Counted from the first letter of the stretch, positions 45,959 through 55,189 are shown. The stretch: 64,000 bases of DNA from Oxalobacter sp. (GCA_017524145.1 JAFWUI010000012.1:1-64000), one strand, 5' to 3'. Made by a program: numbers and translations. Notes: a model not told the origin generated them from the letters alone.

Positions 45959-47191
45959 ATGGCAGATACCAGCAAATGGCGGGCATTGCTTGACCCACGC
46001 TTACTGGCGTGCGTCTTTCTGGGGTTTTCTTCCGGGTTACCGCTTTTCATCCTGTTGACCTTGGTCCAGGCATGGCTGACGGATTCAGGCCTTAATGTCA
46101 AAGCCTTGGGGCTTTTTGCCCTTGTCATGTTCCCCTATACCTGGAAATTCCTTTGGGCGCCCTTGATGGACCGCTATTCCATTCCCCATCTGGGCAGACG
46201 CCGTGGCTGGATGGCGGTGACACAGACTGCACTTTTTGTCACGGTGGGGCTGCTGGGCATGCTGGATCCAAAGGACCAGATGGTCTGGATTGGCATACTT
46301 GCCGCCGTCATTGCTTTCCTTTCCGCCAGTCAGGATATTGTTGTCGATGCTTACCGGCGGGAGTCTTTGCCAGATGAAGAACAGGGGCTTGGCAGTGCCA
46401 TCCATGTCAATGCCTATCGGGTGGCAGGGATGGTGCCAGGAGCACTTTCACTGATTCTTGCAGATATGATGAGCTGGCAGATGGTGTTCTGGATTACTGC
46501 TGCATTCATGCTGCCCGGGCTTGCCTGTACATTGTTTGTCAAGGAGCCAGAAGTACAGGGAGCTACACCGCGTACTATCCGGGATGCGGTTGTCTTGCCG
46601 TTCACGGAATTCATCAAACGGGATGGCTGGACAAGGGCGGTCCTGATCTTGCTGTTCATTTTCCTTTATAAGCTTGGGGATAGTTTGGCAACAGCGTTAT
46701 CCATCAAGTTTTACTTGGATATGGGATTTACGATGACCCAGATTGGAGTGATTGCCAAGACAACCGGCTTCTGGGCGAGCATTGCCGGGGCGCTGCTTGG
46801 CGGTATCTGGATCATTGGCTTGGGCATCAACCGGGGGCTTTGGATATTCGGCGCCTTGCAGGCTGTGGCAATCTTGGGCTTTTCATGGCTTGCCCAGAGT
46901 ACAGCAGACCCTATCCTGCTGGCTTTTGTCATTGGGGCTGAGGCTTTTGGGACAGGGCTTGGGACAGCCGCATTTGTCGCTTATATCGCCAAGACAACCG
47001 ACCCACGTTATACGGCGACCCAGTTTGCGCTTTTCACCAGTCTAGCGGCTGTTCCCCGCACTTTCATCAATGCTTCTGCCGGTTATATCATTGATTTCAC
47101 GGGTTGGTTCATGTTCTTCAATCTCTGTTTCCTGCTTGCCATTCCTGGGATGTTGCTTTTGCCGAAGATTGCCCCTTGGGGAGAGAAATAA
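45959..47191 (+). CDS. AmpG-family MFS permease (muropeptide transporter type)
   Basis: A 410-residue inner-membrane protein with about 12 membrane helices. The N-terminal LGFSSGLPLFILLTLVQAWL, LWAPLMDRY and AFLSASQDIVVDAYRRE match AmpG, which imports GlcNAc-anhydroMurNAc peptides for cell-wall recycling. It is shorter than E. coli AmpG (about 490), as in many Betaproteobacteria. It starts five bases after metW and may be co-transcribed with it, though no metabolic link is obvious. A siderophore-type or acetyl-CoA permease of the same superfamily cannot be fully excluded. Confidence 0.82.
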   Translation: MADTSKWRALLDPRLLACVFLGFSSGLPLFILLTLVQAWLTDSGLNVKALGLFALVMFPYTWKFLWAPLMDRYSIPHLGRRRGWMAVTQTALFVTVGLLGMLDPKDQMVWIGILAAVIAFLSASQDIVVDAYRRESLPDEEQGLGSAIHVNAYRVAGMVPGALSLILADMMSWQMVFWITAAFMLPGLACTLFVKEPEVQGATPRTIRDAVVLPFTEFIKRDGWTRAVLILLFIFLYKLGDSLATALSIKFYLDMGFTMTQIGVIAKTTGFWASIAGALLGGIWIIGLGINRGLWIFGALQAVAILGFSWLAQSTADPILLAFVIGAEAFGTGLGTAAFVAYIAKTTDPRYTATQFALFTSLAAVPRTFINASAGYIIDFTGWFMFFNLCFLLAIPGMLLLPKIAPWGEK

Positions 47192-47258
47192 AGTCCTGAC
47201 CTGAATGGCAAAAGGCTACAATAATAGCCATTACTGATTACTGACATCTGAGGTCAAC

Positions 47259-47924
47259 ATGAGTGCTTTAAGCGAAGAATTCATCCGTTTCTCCCTTGAC
47301 TGCGGTGTCCTGCGTTTTGGGGAATTCGTCACCAAGGCAGGACGCAGATCGCCTTATTTCTTCAATGCAGGGCTGTTCAATGATGGGCATTCATTGATGG
47401 TGCTGGCGGATTACTATGCTGAAACCCTGCTGCATTCCGGTCTGGAATTTGACATGCTGTTCGGACCTGCATACAAAGGTATCCCATTGGTCGCTTCTGT
47501 TGCTGTTTCCTTGGCGAAGAAAGGCCATAATGTCCCTTTTGCCTATAACCGCAAGGAAGCCAAAGACCATGGTGAAGGCGGAATCATGGTCGGTGCACCG
47601 CTCAAAGGAAGGGTTGTCATCATTGATGATGTGATTACTGCCGGGACTTCCGTCAATGAGTCTGTCGGCATCATCACCAGTGCCGGGGCGACTCCCAGCA
47701 TTGTCCTCATTGCTTTGGACCGTATGGAACGGGCAGGCAAGGATGGTGAACTCTCAGAACTTTCAGCTGTTCAGGAAGTCCAGAAAAAACACGGTATGCC
47801 GGTTCTTTCAATTGCCAACTTGGATAACCTGATGGCGTTCCTCAGTCATGCCGGCAGTGACAGTGAACTGTCAAAGTATCAGCAGGCAGTCAAAGCTTAC
47901 CGTGACAAGTACGGTGCAAAATAA
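47259..47924 (+). CDS. pyrE: Orotate phosphoribosyltransferase
   Basis: Joins orotate to PRPP to make OMP in pyrimidine synthesis. The 221-residue protein contains KAGRRSPYFFNAGLF near residue 27, FGPAYKGIPL near 68, AYNRKEAKDHGEGG near 97 and the PRPP motif VVIIDDVITAGTS near 121. GAGG lies six bases before the ATG. Length and motifs are standard. Confidence 0.96.
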   Translation: MSALSEEFIRFSLDCGVLRFGEFVTKAGRRSPYFFNAGLFNDGHSLMVLADYYAETLLHSGLEFDMLFGPAYKGIPLVASVAVSLAKKGHNVPFAYNRKEAKDHGEGGIMVGAPLKGRVVIIDDVITAGTSVNESVGIITSAGATPSIVLIALDRMERAGKDGELSELSAVQEVQKKHGMPVLSIANLDNLMAFLSHAGSDSELSKYQQAVKAYRDKYGAK

Positions 47925-47954
47925 TCCCCCGTTGAACAGTAACAGGAGGTCATG

Positions 47955-48737
47955 ATGGAACAGAACCGGTTCGGCAAAGGGCTTGCCGTTGCATTGTTGG
48001 CTGCTGTCGGCATCTTGCCGCTTGCAGGGCAGGCGGATTCTCACGACAACCTTGATATTGTCTGGGCGAGGCCGGCGGGATCCACAGGAATGGCATCTGA
48101 TACTGCGCCGATCTACAGCCAGAAGACGGTCCGTTCAAAGATTGTCAAACGCTATGCCCATAAACATGTGGTCCATATTGCCGGTGTGGAAAAGGATGCG
48201 GAGGGGCAGGACTGGTATGAGGTTGTCTGGCCATTCAAAGGCTGGCTGCGGGCTTCGGATACCTGGTTTGCGCCTCAGCTGGGCGGATATCATCCTGAGA
48301 AACTGTCAGACCCAGAACGTCTCAAGATACGGATAGAGACCGACATCGGCAATTATCCTGCTGCAACCATCAAAGTGCTGGGCAAACCCAAAAGCCAGCA
48401 GTACCGGGTTGATAAAAGCATCGGTAATGTTGTTGTGCAGACGCTCAGATGGAAAGGGACAGTCATTGAATACCATAATTCCTACCGCCAAGCGGAATGG
48501 GCTTGGATTGATGGCATCACGCTCAGTCAAGGAGCGAAAGCCAGCTTTGGTCCCATCCATATCGGTGATTCTGTTGAGAAACTGGGTATTTTCGGCATAG
48601 AAAGACCGGAGCCATCAAATGGTGAAGTGTCCATGGCGGACAGGATATACCGTTACCGGTTCACTTACAAAGACGGGAAAATCGACAGCATGAGCTTCCG
48701 TTACGGTGTGGATGGGGATTTCCTGCCTGCACAGTGA
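47955..48737 (+). CDS. Exported protein with SH3-like domain
   Basis: About 260 residues with a signal peptide (GLAVALLAAVGILPLAGQADS). Residues of about 50-105 look like a bacterial SH3 domain (APIYSQKTVRSKIVKRYAHK, then DWYEVVWPFKGWLRASDTWF), which often binds cell-wall material. The C-terminal half is beta-rich (SFGPIHIGDSVEKLGIFG, YRYRFTYKDGKIDSMSFRY) and unassigned. The second of two neighbouring ATGs (47955) has the better spacing to AGGAGG at 47944-47949. It ends one base before the acetolactate decarboxylase start. Confidence 0.7.
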   Translation: MEQNRFGKGLAVALLAAVGILPLAGQADSHDNLDIVWARPAGSTGMASDTAPIYSQKTVRSKIVKRYAHKHVVHIAGVEKDAEGQDWYEVVWPFKGWLRASDTWFAPQLGGYHPEKLSDPERLKIRIETDIGNYPAATIKVLGKPKSQQYRVDKSIGNVVVQTLRWKGTVIEYHNSYRQAEWAWIDGITLSQGAKASFGPIHIGDSVEKLGIFGIERPEPSNGEVSMADRIYRYRFTYKDGKIDSMSFRYGVDGDFLPAQ

Positions 48738-48738
48738 T

Positions 48739-49482
48739 ATGGTGAAGGTCAGGCATCACCGGTTGGACATGGCGGTTGCCGCTGAAACAGGTGATTTGAG
48801 TTTCCAGCCTGTTGATGATGGGGATGCGCCTGATGGGGATACGCTTTATCAACTTTCCAAGCTGGCATCCTTGACGGAGCATCTGGAGTATGAAGGGCTG
48901 GTCAAAGCTGTTGATCTGGGAAAATACGGTGATTTCGGTGTCGGTGCGCCTTACCGCTTGGGTGAGCTGAATATCCTGGATGGCAAAGTCTATCAGGCGC
49001 TTCATGATGGGACGGTTATTGTTTCTGACCTTCATCAGACCGTTCCTTTTGCCCAGCTGACCCATTTCAAGACAGATTTTTCCCATTCCATGTCATTCGC
49101 ATCGGATATCCGTGATTTTGAATCACAGCTTGACCGGCTGATTGCGCCTCATGGCAGGAACGTTTTTTATGCAGTGAAAATCAAGGGAAGGTTTCCCCTG
49201 ATGCGGTGCCGGAGTGTCCATTTCCAGCAGAAACCGTTCAAAGCCATGAAACGGGTTATGGCGGAAGACCAGGTCATCACAGTCTGGCACAATATTTCCG
49301 GTACATTGATTGCCATTTATGGACCTGGTTTCATCCATCCGTTGGCTCCAACAGGCTGGCATTTCCATTTCCTGTCAGATGACCGGAAACTGGGCGGGCA
49401 TGTATTGGAGCTCCAGGCAGGGCAGGTCAAGGCGGAATTCGACAGCATTCCTCAATTTGTACTGATGCTTCCAGAAACATGA
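48739..49482 (+). CDS. budA: Alpha-acetolactate decarboxylase
   Basis: Cytosolic zinc enzyme that converts alpha-acetolactate to acetoin and CO2. The 247-residue protein shows the family landmarks TLYQLSKLASL near residue 35, GDFGVGAPYRLGEL near 64, FYAVKIKGRF near 143, and the zinc cluster of His208, His210 and His221 (GWHFHFLSDDRKLGGH). Compared with Bacillus and Klebsiella enzymes it has about 25 extra N-terminal residues and no export signal, so it should be cytoplasmic. The start is uncertain; an ATG at 48769 is possible. An acetolactate synthase gene is not beside it. Confidence 0.87.
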   Translation: MVKVRHHRLDMAVAAETGDLSFQPVDDGDAPDGDTLYQLSKLASLTEHLEYEGLVKAVDLGKYGDFGVGAPYRLGELNILDGKVYQALHDGTVIVSDLHQTVPFAQLTHFKTDFSHSMSFASDIRDFESQLDRLIAPHGRNVFYAVKIKGRFPLMRCRSVHFQQKPFKAMKRVMAEDQVITVWHNISGTLIAIYGPGFIHPLAPTGWHFHFLSDDRKLGGHVLELQAGQVKAEFDSIPQFVLMLPET

Positions 49483-49497
49483 CAAAAGATAAAACAG

Positions 49498-49836
49498 ATG
49501 AAGAAACTGTTATTGGGTGGAGTGATAGGACTGCTGGCATTCAACTGCAAGGCAGTCAATTGGGAATATCTGGGCGGTTATCCAGATGGTAGCCTTAAAT
49601 ATTATGGGGATGCCGATAGCAGGAACCTGAAACGCCATACCGGTATGGTTCGGAAAGTCAGCAGTTATGCGGATGGCAAGCGGCTTTCAACTGATTATGT
49701 GATGCTGGAGGCCGACTGCCGGAACCGGCGGACAAGGGTGTTGTCCATGAATGGCAGGTCGGGCAAAGGGATATGGAATGATGTCCATCCAGGGAGCCTG
49801 AGTGAAACCGAACATAATTGGCTTTGTGGTAAATGA
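49498..49836 (+). CDS. Small exported adhesin-E-like protein
   Basis: A 112-residue precursor with a signal peptide (MKKLLLGGVIGLLAFNCKA). The mature part has the pattern of the surface-adhesin E family: W-x-Y-L-G then DGSLKYYGDADS, a central KVSSYADGKRLSTDYVMLEADC and the closing HPGSLSETEHNWLC. The two Cys (in EADC and WLC) probably form a disulfide. Actual adhesion is not implied; many members are periplasmic proteins of unknown role. It follows budA by 15 bases. Confidence 0.72.
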   Translation: MKKLLLGGVIGLLAFNCKAVNWEYLGGYPDGSLKYYGDADSRNLKRHTGMVRKVSSYADGKRLSTDYVMLEADCRNRRTRVLSMNGRSGKGIWNDVHPGSLSETEHNWLCGK

Positions 49837-49856
49837 CCGTTCTTTGGGATGGCTGG

Positions 49857-50627
49857 TCATTTAGCAGTCTTGAAAACCTGGCGTTTGGAACAGACTGGGC
49901 AATCTGGGTTCCGGTCAATCTTCAGTTTTGTCCATTCCATGTTTAAGGCATCCAGCAATAGAAGAGTGCCGGTAAGCGGTTTCCCAATACCTGCAACCAG
50001 TTTAAGCGCTTCAGCAGCCTGAACGACACCAATCAAGCCGACAGCTGGTGCGAAGACACCGACCTGTGCTGCCTTGATGTCTTCAAATACCATGTCTTCA
50101 GGGTAGAGGCAGGCATAGCAAGGGCTGTTTTCCTGTCGGGGATCATAGATGGAAACTTGGCCATCGAAAGCAACAACAGCCCCTGCAATCAATGGCTTAC
50201 CCAGCTTCATACAGACCCGGTTGATTGCTGTACGGATGGCAAAATTATCTGTACAGTCAAGTACAACATCCGCATCCTTGACCAGCTCCGGTAGGGTGTC
50301 TTCAGTCATGCGGGCAGTGATGGTCCTGATATCAATGGTCGGATTGATGCCATAGAGCGTCTGCTTGGCGGATTCCGCTTTTGGAAGGCCAACACGTTCC
50401 GTAGAATGGATGACCTGGCGCTGAAGGTTATGCAGTTCCACCTCATCGTCATCGACAATGGTGATTCTTCCCATACCACTGGATGCCAGGTAAATCAGTG
50501 CAGCGGAACCCAAACCGCCCGCACCGACCACCAGTGCGGATGATTGGGCAATCTTCTCTTGTCCGATTTCCCCCAAATCTTTCAGGAGGATATGGCGCGA
50601 GTAGCGGTTTTTCTGTTCCTCATTCAT
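49857..50627 (-). CDS. moeB: ThiF/MoeB/HesA-family adenylyltransferase
   Basis: E1-like enzyme that adenylates the C-terminal glycine of a small sulfur carrier (MoaD or ThiS). The 256-residue protein has the ATP-binding VVGAGGLGSAALIYLAS near residue 33, the Arg-containing LHNLQRQVIH, DCTDNFAIR near 125 and two zinc-binding CxxC pairs (CYAC and CPVC). MoeB and ThiF cannot be separated safely by eye; no moaD or thiS lies beside it. It lies 20 bases downstream of ctpA on the same strand, a common arrangement in Betaproteobacteria. Confidence 0.88.
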   Translation of the reverse strand: MNEEQKNRYSRHILLKDLGEIGQEKIAQSSALVVGAGGLGSAALIYLASSGMGRITIVDDDEVELHNLQRQVIHSTERVGLPKAESAKQTLYGINPTIDIRTITARMTEDTLPELVKDADVVLDCTDNFAIRTAINRVCMKLGKPLIAGAVVAFDGQVSIYDPRQENSPCYACLYPEDMVFEDIKAAQVGVFAPAVGLIGVVQAAEALKLVAGIGKPLTGTLLLLDALNMEWTKLKIDRNPDCPVCSKRQVFKTAK

Positions 50628-50647
50628 AAACCTTGATCCTGATTGGT

Positions 50648-52063
50648 TTATTTCTTGGCATCTTCGGTTGTTTCTGCCTTATCGGTTCCCTTTTTCTTTT
50701 GGGTCTTGGACAGTTTGACAGGCTTGCCTTTCAGGTGGTTGAGTGCCTGCATGAGCTGGAAGTCTTTAGCTGTGCCATACTCAATCGGTTTATAGTTCTT
50801 CGCCGTTTCAAGCAGTTTGCTTTCTTCTTCGGCATCAAGTTCCTTGCTTTTTACTTCGCCTTCGTTACTCAGGTGCTTGTCCAGGTCAGCTTCACGGATA
50901 CGCAGGTCATTGATGCCGTTCCCAGTTGCTGTTTCATCAACCAGCAGGTCAGGGACGATACCTTTTGCCTGGATGGATCTGCCGCTTGGCGTGTAGTAAC
51001 GGGCTGTGGTCAGTTTCAGTGCAGTATCTTCTGTCAGTTGGCGGACAGTCTGGACAGAACCTTTACCGAATGTCTGGGAACCCATGATGACAGCGCGTTT
51101 ATGGTCCTGCAATGCACCGGCAACAATTTCGGAGGCAGAGGCTGAACCGGCATTGACAAGGACAACCATCGGGACTTTCTTGAGGGATGCCGGGAGTTTT
51201 GCCAATGGATCCTGGGAAACACGGGGTGTATAGTATTCAGGACGGGCATAGAATTCAGCCTTTGATTCCGGCAGTTGGCCATTGGTGGAAACAACAAGGG
51301 CTTCCGGAGGCAGGAATGCAGCGGCAACACCAACGGCACCAGGCAGGACACCTCCTGGGTCATTCCTCAAGTCAAGGATAATACCTTTGATATGCGGGTT
51401 CTTGGCGTAGAGTCTGTTGATGTGTGTGACCATATCTTCAACAGTCGGGTCTTGGAACTGTACGATGCGCAGCCAGATGTAACCTGGTTCAATCATCTTG
51501 GATTTAACACTTCTGACTGTAATCATGTCACGGGTCAATGTCAGGACTATCGGGCGCAGGACACCTTTACGGGTAATGGTCAGGGTGATTTTTGTACCAG
51601 GGTCGCCACGCATCTTCTTGACAGCTTGGGTAAGGGTCATGCCTTTGACCGGTGCATTGTCGAGTTTTGTTATCAGGTCACCGGGACGGATACCTGCCTT
51701 ATAGGCTGGGGTATCTTCAATCGGGGAAATAACCTTGACGAGACCATCTTCCATACCGACTTCCATGCCAAGTCCCCCAAATTTCCCAGAGGTTCCTTCC
51801 TTGAGTTCCTGGAATTCTTTTTTGTCCAGATAGGCAGAATGCGGATCAAGTGATGAGACCATACCTGAGATGGCTTCTTTCAGCAGTTTACGGTCATCAA
51901 TCGGTTCAACATAATCTGACTTGATCATGCCGAAAATGTCTGAGAGCAGGCGAAGTTCTTCAACAGGCAGGTTGGAAGGCTGCTTCTGGGCCATGGCAGT
52001 GCCAAAAGCGCCAACAATGATGCCAATGGCGAAAATCAAGAAATTCCGTAATTTGTTCCCCAT
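50648..52063 (-). CDS. ctpA: C-terminal processing peptidase (S41 family)
   Basis: Periplasmic serine protease. The N-terminal membrane anchor or signal lies at residues 7-25. A PDZ domain spans about 95-165 (GGLGMEVGMEDGLVKVISP and AGIRPGDLITKLD). The catalytic Ser309 stands in NAGSASASEI and Lys334 in QTFGKGS, the same spacing as in CtpB. A long charged, Lys-rich C-terminal tail follows the protease domain. The 471-residue length is typical. AGGTGAG lies upstream of the ATG. It probably trims envelope proteins or cell-wall hydrolases; the substrate is unknown. Confidence 0.93.
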   Translation of the reverse strand: MGNKLRNFLIFAIGIIVGAFGTAMAQKQPSNLPVEELRLLSDIFGMIKSDYVEPIDDRKLLKEAISGMVSSLDPHSAYLDKKEFQELKEGTSGKFGGLGMEVGMEDGLVKVISPIEDTPAYKAGIRPGDLITKLDNAPVKGMTLTQAVKKMRGDPGTKITLTITRKGVLRPIVLTLTRDMITVRSVKSKMIEPGYIWLRIVQFQDPTVEDMVTHINRLYAKNPHIKGIILDLRNDPGGVLPGAVGVAAAFLPPEALVVSTNGQLPESKAEFYARPEYYTPRVSQDPLAKLPASLKKVPMVVLVNAGSASASEIVAGALQDHKRAVIMGSQTFGKGSVQTVRQLTEDTALKLTTARYYTPSGRSIQAKGIVPDLLVDETATGNGINDLRIREADLDKHLSNEGEVKSKELDAEEESKLLETAKNYKPIEYGTAKDFQLMQALNHLKGKPVKLSKTQKKKGTDKAETTEDAKK

Positions 52064-52227
52064 TTTTGACTCACCTAATTCAATCTGGACTGCACTTGTC
52101 CATTAGAAGGATGCGGCAGAATTATAACCCTGTTTCCCTTGTTGGTCTGGTACACAATCCTGCTCATGCAGGTTCCTGTCCAATATGTCAAGGGCAGGCT
52201 GTCTTTTGATAAGGACGCCTTTCCCTG

Positions 52228-52977
52228 TCAGTTGCTGGAACTGCCTTGCAGGATGACCGCTTTGGTGGCTGCCGCAATCTTTTCAGGGTCACCCAGATAG
52301 TAATGGCGGATGGGTTTCAGGTTGTCATCCAGCTCATAAACCAGCGGCTGTCCTGTTGGGATGTTGAGCAGGGCAATGTCTTTGTCACTGATGCCGTCAA
52401 GTTCCTTGATGAGGGCACGGAGGCTGTTGCCGTGTGCTGCAATCAGGATGGTCTTGTCTTTATGCAGTTCAGGGACAATGACTTCATCCCAGAAGGTTTT
52501 TACCCTTGCTACCGTATCCTTGAGGCTTTCTGTCAAAGGAATCTGGTCTTTTTTCAGCCCGGCATAAGCTGGATTGGCGTATGAAGTACGGGAATCAGTT
52601 TCTGGCAGAGGGTCTGCAGCTGTTTCGTAGCTTCTGCGCAACAGGTGAACCTGATGTTCTCCCAGTTTCTTTGCGGTTTCTGCTTTGTTCAGCCCTTGCA
52701 ATGCACCATAATGTCGTTCATTCAGCCGCCAGTCGCAGACAGTTGGCGTCCACATGGCATCCATTTCATCCAGGACAATCCATAAGGTACGGATAGCTCT
52801 TTTCAGGACAGAGGTATAGGCAATATCAAAGCGGAAACCTGCTTCGCGCAGGATGCTTCCTGCCATTGCCGCTTCCTGACGGCCTTTTTCTGTCAGATCG
52901 ACATCAGTCCAACCGGTAAAGCGGTTTTCAAAGTTCCAGGTGGACTGCCCATGACGCATGAAAACGATTTTATGCAT
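52228..52977 (-). CDS. gpmA: 2,3-bisphosphoglycerate-dependent phosphoglycerate mutase
   Basis: Glycolytic interconversion of 3- and 2-phosphoglycerate. The phosphohistidine motif [10 protein letters not shown] has His9. [27 protein letters not shown] and the second catalytic His in [11 protein letters not shown] are all present. The standard length is 249 residues. Upstream, a 99-base divergent gap separates it from the rhodanese-like gene. Confidence 0.96.
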   Translation of the reverse strand: MHKIVFMRHGQSTWNFENRFTGWTDVDLTEKGRQEAAMAGSILREAGFRFDIAYTSVLKRAIRTLWIVLDEMDAMWTPTVCDWRLNERHYGALQGLNKAETAKKLGEHQVHLLRRSYETAADPLPETDSRTSYANPAYAGLKKDQIPLTESLKDTVARVKTFWDEVIVPELHKDKTILIAAHGNSLRALIKELDGISDKDIALLNIPTGQPLVYELDDNLKPIRHYYLGDPEKIAAATKAVILQGSSSN

Positions 52978-53076
52978 GATTGAAATGAAGACAAGCTAAG
53001 TTATCCCGATGTTCAGAGTCTTTCTATTTTATAATGTATTCCATTTTTAATCTTTGACTTTAGACAGGTTAATCCC

Positions 53077-53478
53077 GTGAATTTCATCAGAGACAACATT
53101 TTTCTTATTGGTGTCGTAGCCTATTGTATCGGTGCGTTGATTTGGCCCTATATCCGTACGACCGCCAAAGTGAACAATTCTGAAGCAACGACCCTCATCA
53201 ACAAGGGGAAGACCACCATACTTGATATCCGTACCAGGAAAGAATATCAGTCTGGACATCTGCTGAATGCTGTATCCATGCCTTTCATGAGCTTGAAAGA
53301 CCAGCTTGGACAGCTTGAGGAATCTTTCAAGAAACAGCCGGTCCTCTTGATTGACCATGAAGGCAAAGACTCTGCTGCGGCAGCGAAAATCCTGAAAGAA
53401 AACGGGTTTACCAAAATCAATATACTGAAAGGTGGCATGACATCTTGGACCAAGGAAGGCCTGCCAACCACTAAATGA
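53077..53478 (+). CDS. Membrane-anchored rhodanese-like protein lacking the catalytic cysteine
   Basis: A 133-residue protein: one membrane helix at residues 8-25, then a rhodanese domain (TTILDIRTRKEYQSGHLLNA, KGGMTSWTKEGLP). The active-site loop, normally Cys-x-x-Gly, reads LLIDHEGKDSAAAAK with Asp at position 93, so sulfur transfer is not expected. The start is a GTG with an AGG-containing site upstream; there is no in-frame ATG near enough. In related genomes this gene lies between gpmA and grxC; here grxC is only a remnant. Confidence 0.85.
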   Translation: MNFIRDNIFLIGVVAYCIGALIWPYIRTTAKVNNSEATTLINKGKTTILDIRTRKEYQSGHLLNAVSMPFMSLKDQLGQLEESFKKQPVLLIDHEGKDSAAAAKILKENGFTKINILKGGMTSWTKEGLPTTK

Positions 53479-53622
53479 TTTTCTGGAAACAAAGATGATT
53501 GCAAAACCGGCCATTGCGCAGTCCCCCAGATTTTTATTGGCGGAACCTATGCCAGTGGTTTTGATGTCCTTTCTGTCGTGGACAAGGCTGGCGGCTTGAT
53601 GCCATTGCTGTTGCCTGCCTGA
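53479..53622 (+). pseudogene. grxC: Decayed remnant of glutaredoxin 3 (C-terminal half only)
   Basis: Immediately after the rhodanese stop, the sequence translates as LETKMIAK in one frame. After a shift at the A-run near 53503-53506 it continues TGHCAVPQIFIGGTYASGFD and then VLSVVDKAGGLMPLL, ending at TGA 53620-53622. This matches the second half of GrxC (the EEMIKRSG, TVPQIFI, GG-x-D-D-L and GGLDPLL pattern). The first half with the CPYC redox site is gone, and the frame is broken. The position before secB is where grxC sits in other Burkholderiales. A deletion joining the rhodanese end to mid-grxC explains it. Confidence 0.82.
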
Positions 53623-53646
53623 TTGTTGAATTTTTATGGAGTGAAT

Positions 53647-54126
53647 ATGACCGAAGAAACAAAGCAAGATGAAGTGAAGCAGCCTGTTTTCCAGATTCAG
53701 AGCGTTTACCTGAAAGACCTTTCTCTGGAACAGCCGAATTCCCCTCAGATTTTCCTGGAAAAGGAACCTCCAGGCTTTGATGTTTCCATCAATGTCAGTT
53801 ACAACGAACTGGGCAACAACTTTTATGAAACGAGCGTAACGGCAACGGTAACGGCGAAGGTCGGTGAAAAGGTTGCTTATCTGGTTGAAGGCAAACAGTG
53901 TGGCATTTTCAATATCCAAGGGATTCCCGCAGAAGCCATGGATTCAGTCCTTGGCATCAACTGCCCAACCATCATTTATCCGTATCTGCGTGCGAATATT
54001 GCTGATACCATCACCAAGGCAGGTTTCCCGCCAATCCATCTGGCAGAAATCAATTTTGAAGCCCATTACCGTGAGCGTATCCAGGCACAGGCAGCCAAGG
54101 CAGAAGCTCCTGCTGCTGTCCAGTAA
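53647..54126 (+). CDS. secB: Protein-export chaperone SecB
   Basis: Tetrameric cytosolic chaperone that hands unfolded precursors to SecA. The 159-residue protein carries the family core [37 protein letters not shown] and [19 protein letters not shown]. Its tail is Ala/Glu-rich. GGAG lies six bases before the ATG at 53647; the open frame extends eight codons upstream into the grxC remnant. It is followed 19 bases later by gpsA. Confidence 0.96.
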   Translation: MTEETKQDEVKQPVFQIQSVYLKDLSLEQPNSPQIFLEKEPPGFDVSINVSYNELGNNFYETSVTATVTAKVGEKVAYLVEGKQCGIFNIQGIPAEAMDSVLGINCPTIIYPYLRANIADTITKAGFPPIHLAEINFEAHYRERIQAQAAKAEAPAAVQ

Positions 54127-54145
54127 CTGAGGATTGTCAGTCAAG

Positions 54146-55168
54146 ATGAATATTGCCATTTTTGGTGCTGGTGCATGGGGGACTGCGATGGCGGTCAGTC
54201 TGGCAACACGCCATCGGGTGCTGCTTTGGGGGCGCGAGACGGAACAGGTCCTTGAGGCGGAAAAGACCCGTGTAAACAACATGGGATTGCCAGGCGTCCA
54301 TTTGCCGGATGCCCTGCATCTGACAGGGCATTTTGACAAAGCAGCCAATCACGGTGCTGGTCCGGCAGGATTGGTGATTGTGGCAACTTCTGTAGCGGGG
54401 CTGCGTCCAGTACTGACCCAACTCAAGGAATATCCTGTCAAGAACGTCATCTGGCTTTGTAAGGGGTTTGAACGGGATTCCGGCCTGTTGCCAAGCCAGG
54501 TCGCAGGAGAAGTCATCGATGATGCAGGCATTCATCTTGGCGTATTGTCAGGACCTTCTTTTGCCCAAGAAGTGGCAGCAGGATTGCCTTGCGCATTGAC
54601 TATTGCCTCCCAGTCTGAAGTCTTACGGGGTATCGTTGTTGGTGCAATGAATGCAGGTATGATGCGTATCTATTCCAGTGATGATGTCATCGGTGTCGAG
54701 GTCGGGGGAGCACTGAAGAATATCCTTGCTGTTGCAACGGGCATTGCCGATGGCATGTCGATGGGATTGAATGCCCGTGCCGCATTGATGACCCGGGGGC
54801 TGGCGGAAATCACCCGGATGGGGATTGCATTGGGAGGCAGGCTGGAAACCTTTATGGGATTGACAGGCGTTGGGGATCTCATCCTGACCTGTACAGGAGA
54901 CCTGTCCCGTAACCGTCGTGTTGGTCTGGGATTGGCAAAAGGCAAGACACTGGTAGAAGTGGTTTCTGAACTGGGGCATGTGGCTGAAGGTGTCAACTGT
55001 GCACACACGGTCCGTGAGCTTGCCCAGAAAATGGGGGTGGAGATGCCCTTGACTTTTGCTGTCGCCAGTGTGCTGTTTGACGGCGTTTCCATCAAAGATG
55101 CAGTTGCACAGCTGATGTCACGCCATGTCCGTGATGAGAACGATGTGCTTTACCGGCAGTCCAACTGA
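54146..55168 (+). CDS. gpsA: Glycerol-3-phosphate dehydrogenase [NAD(P)+]
   Basis: Supplies sn-glycerol 3-phosphate for phospholipids by reducing dihydroxyacetone phosphate. The 340-residue protein has the N-terminal IAIFGAGAWGTAMAV nucleotide turn, LSGPSFAQEVAAGLP near residue 136, the catalytic-Lys segment GGALKNILAVATGI near 190 and TGVGDLILTCTGDLSRNRR near 250. The ATG at 54146 is preferred over a TTG at 54134. A strong terminator follows. Confidence 0.96.
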   Translation: MNIAIFGAGAWGTAMAVSLATRHRVLLWGRETEQVLEAEKTRVNNMGLPGVHLPDALHLTGHFDKAANHGAGPAGLVIVATSVAGLRPVLTQLKEYPVKNVIWLCKGFERDSGLLPSQVAGEVIDDAGIHLGVLSGPSFAQEVAAGLPCALTIASQSEVLRGIVVGAMNAGMMRIYSSDDVIGVEVGGALKNILAVATGIADGMSMGLNARAALMTRGLAEITRMGIALGGRLETFMGLTGVGDLILTCTGDLSRNRRVGLGLAKGKTLVEVVSELGHVAEGVNCAHTVRELAQKMGVEMPLTFAVASVLFDGVSIKDAVAQLMSRHVRDENDVLYRQSN

Positions 55169-55189
55169 AGGTGCTGTTTGATTGGAGAA

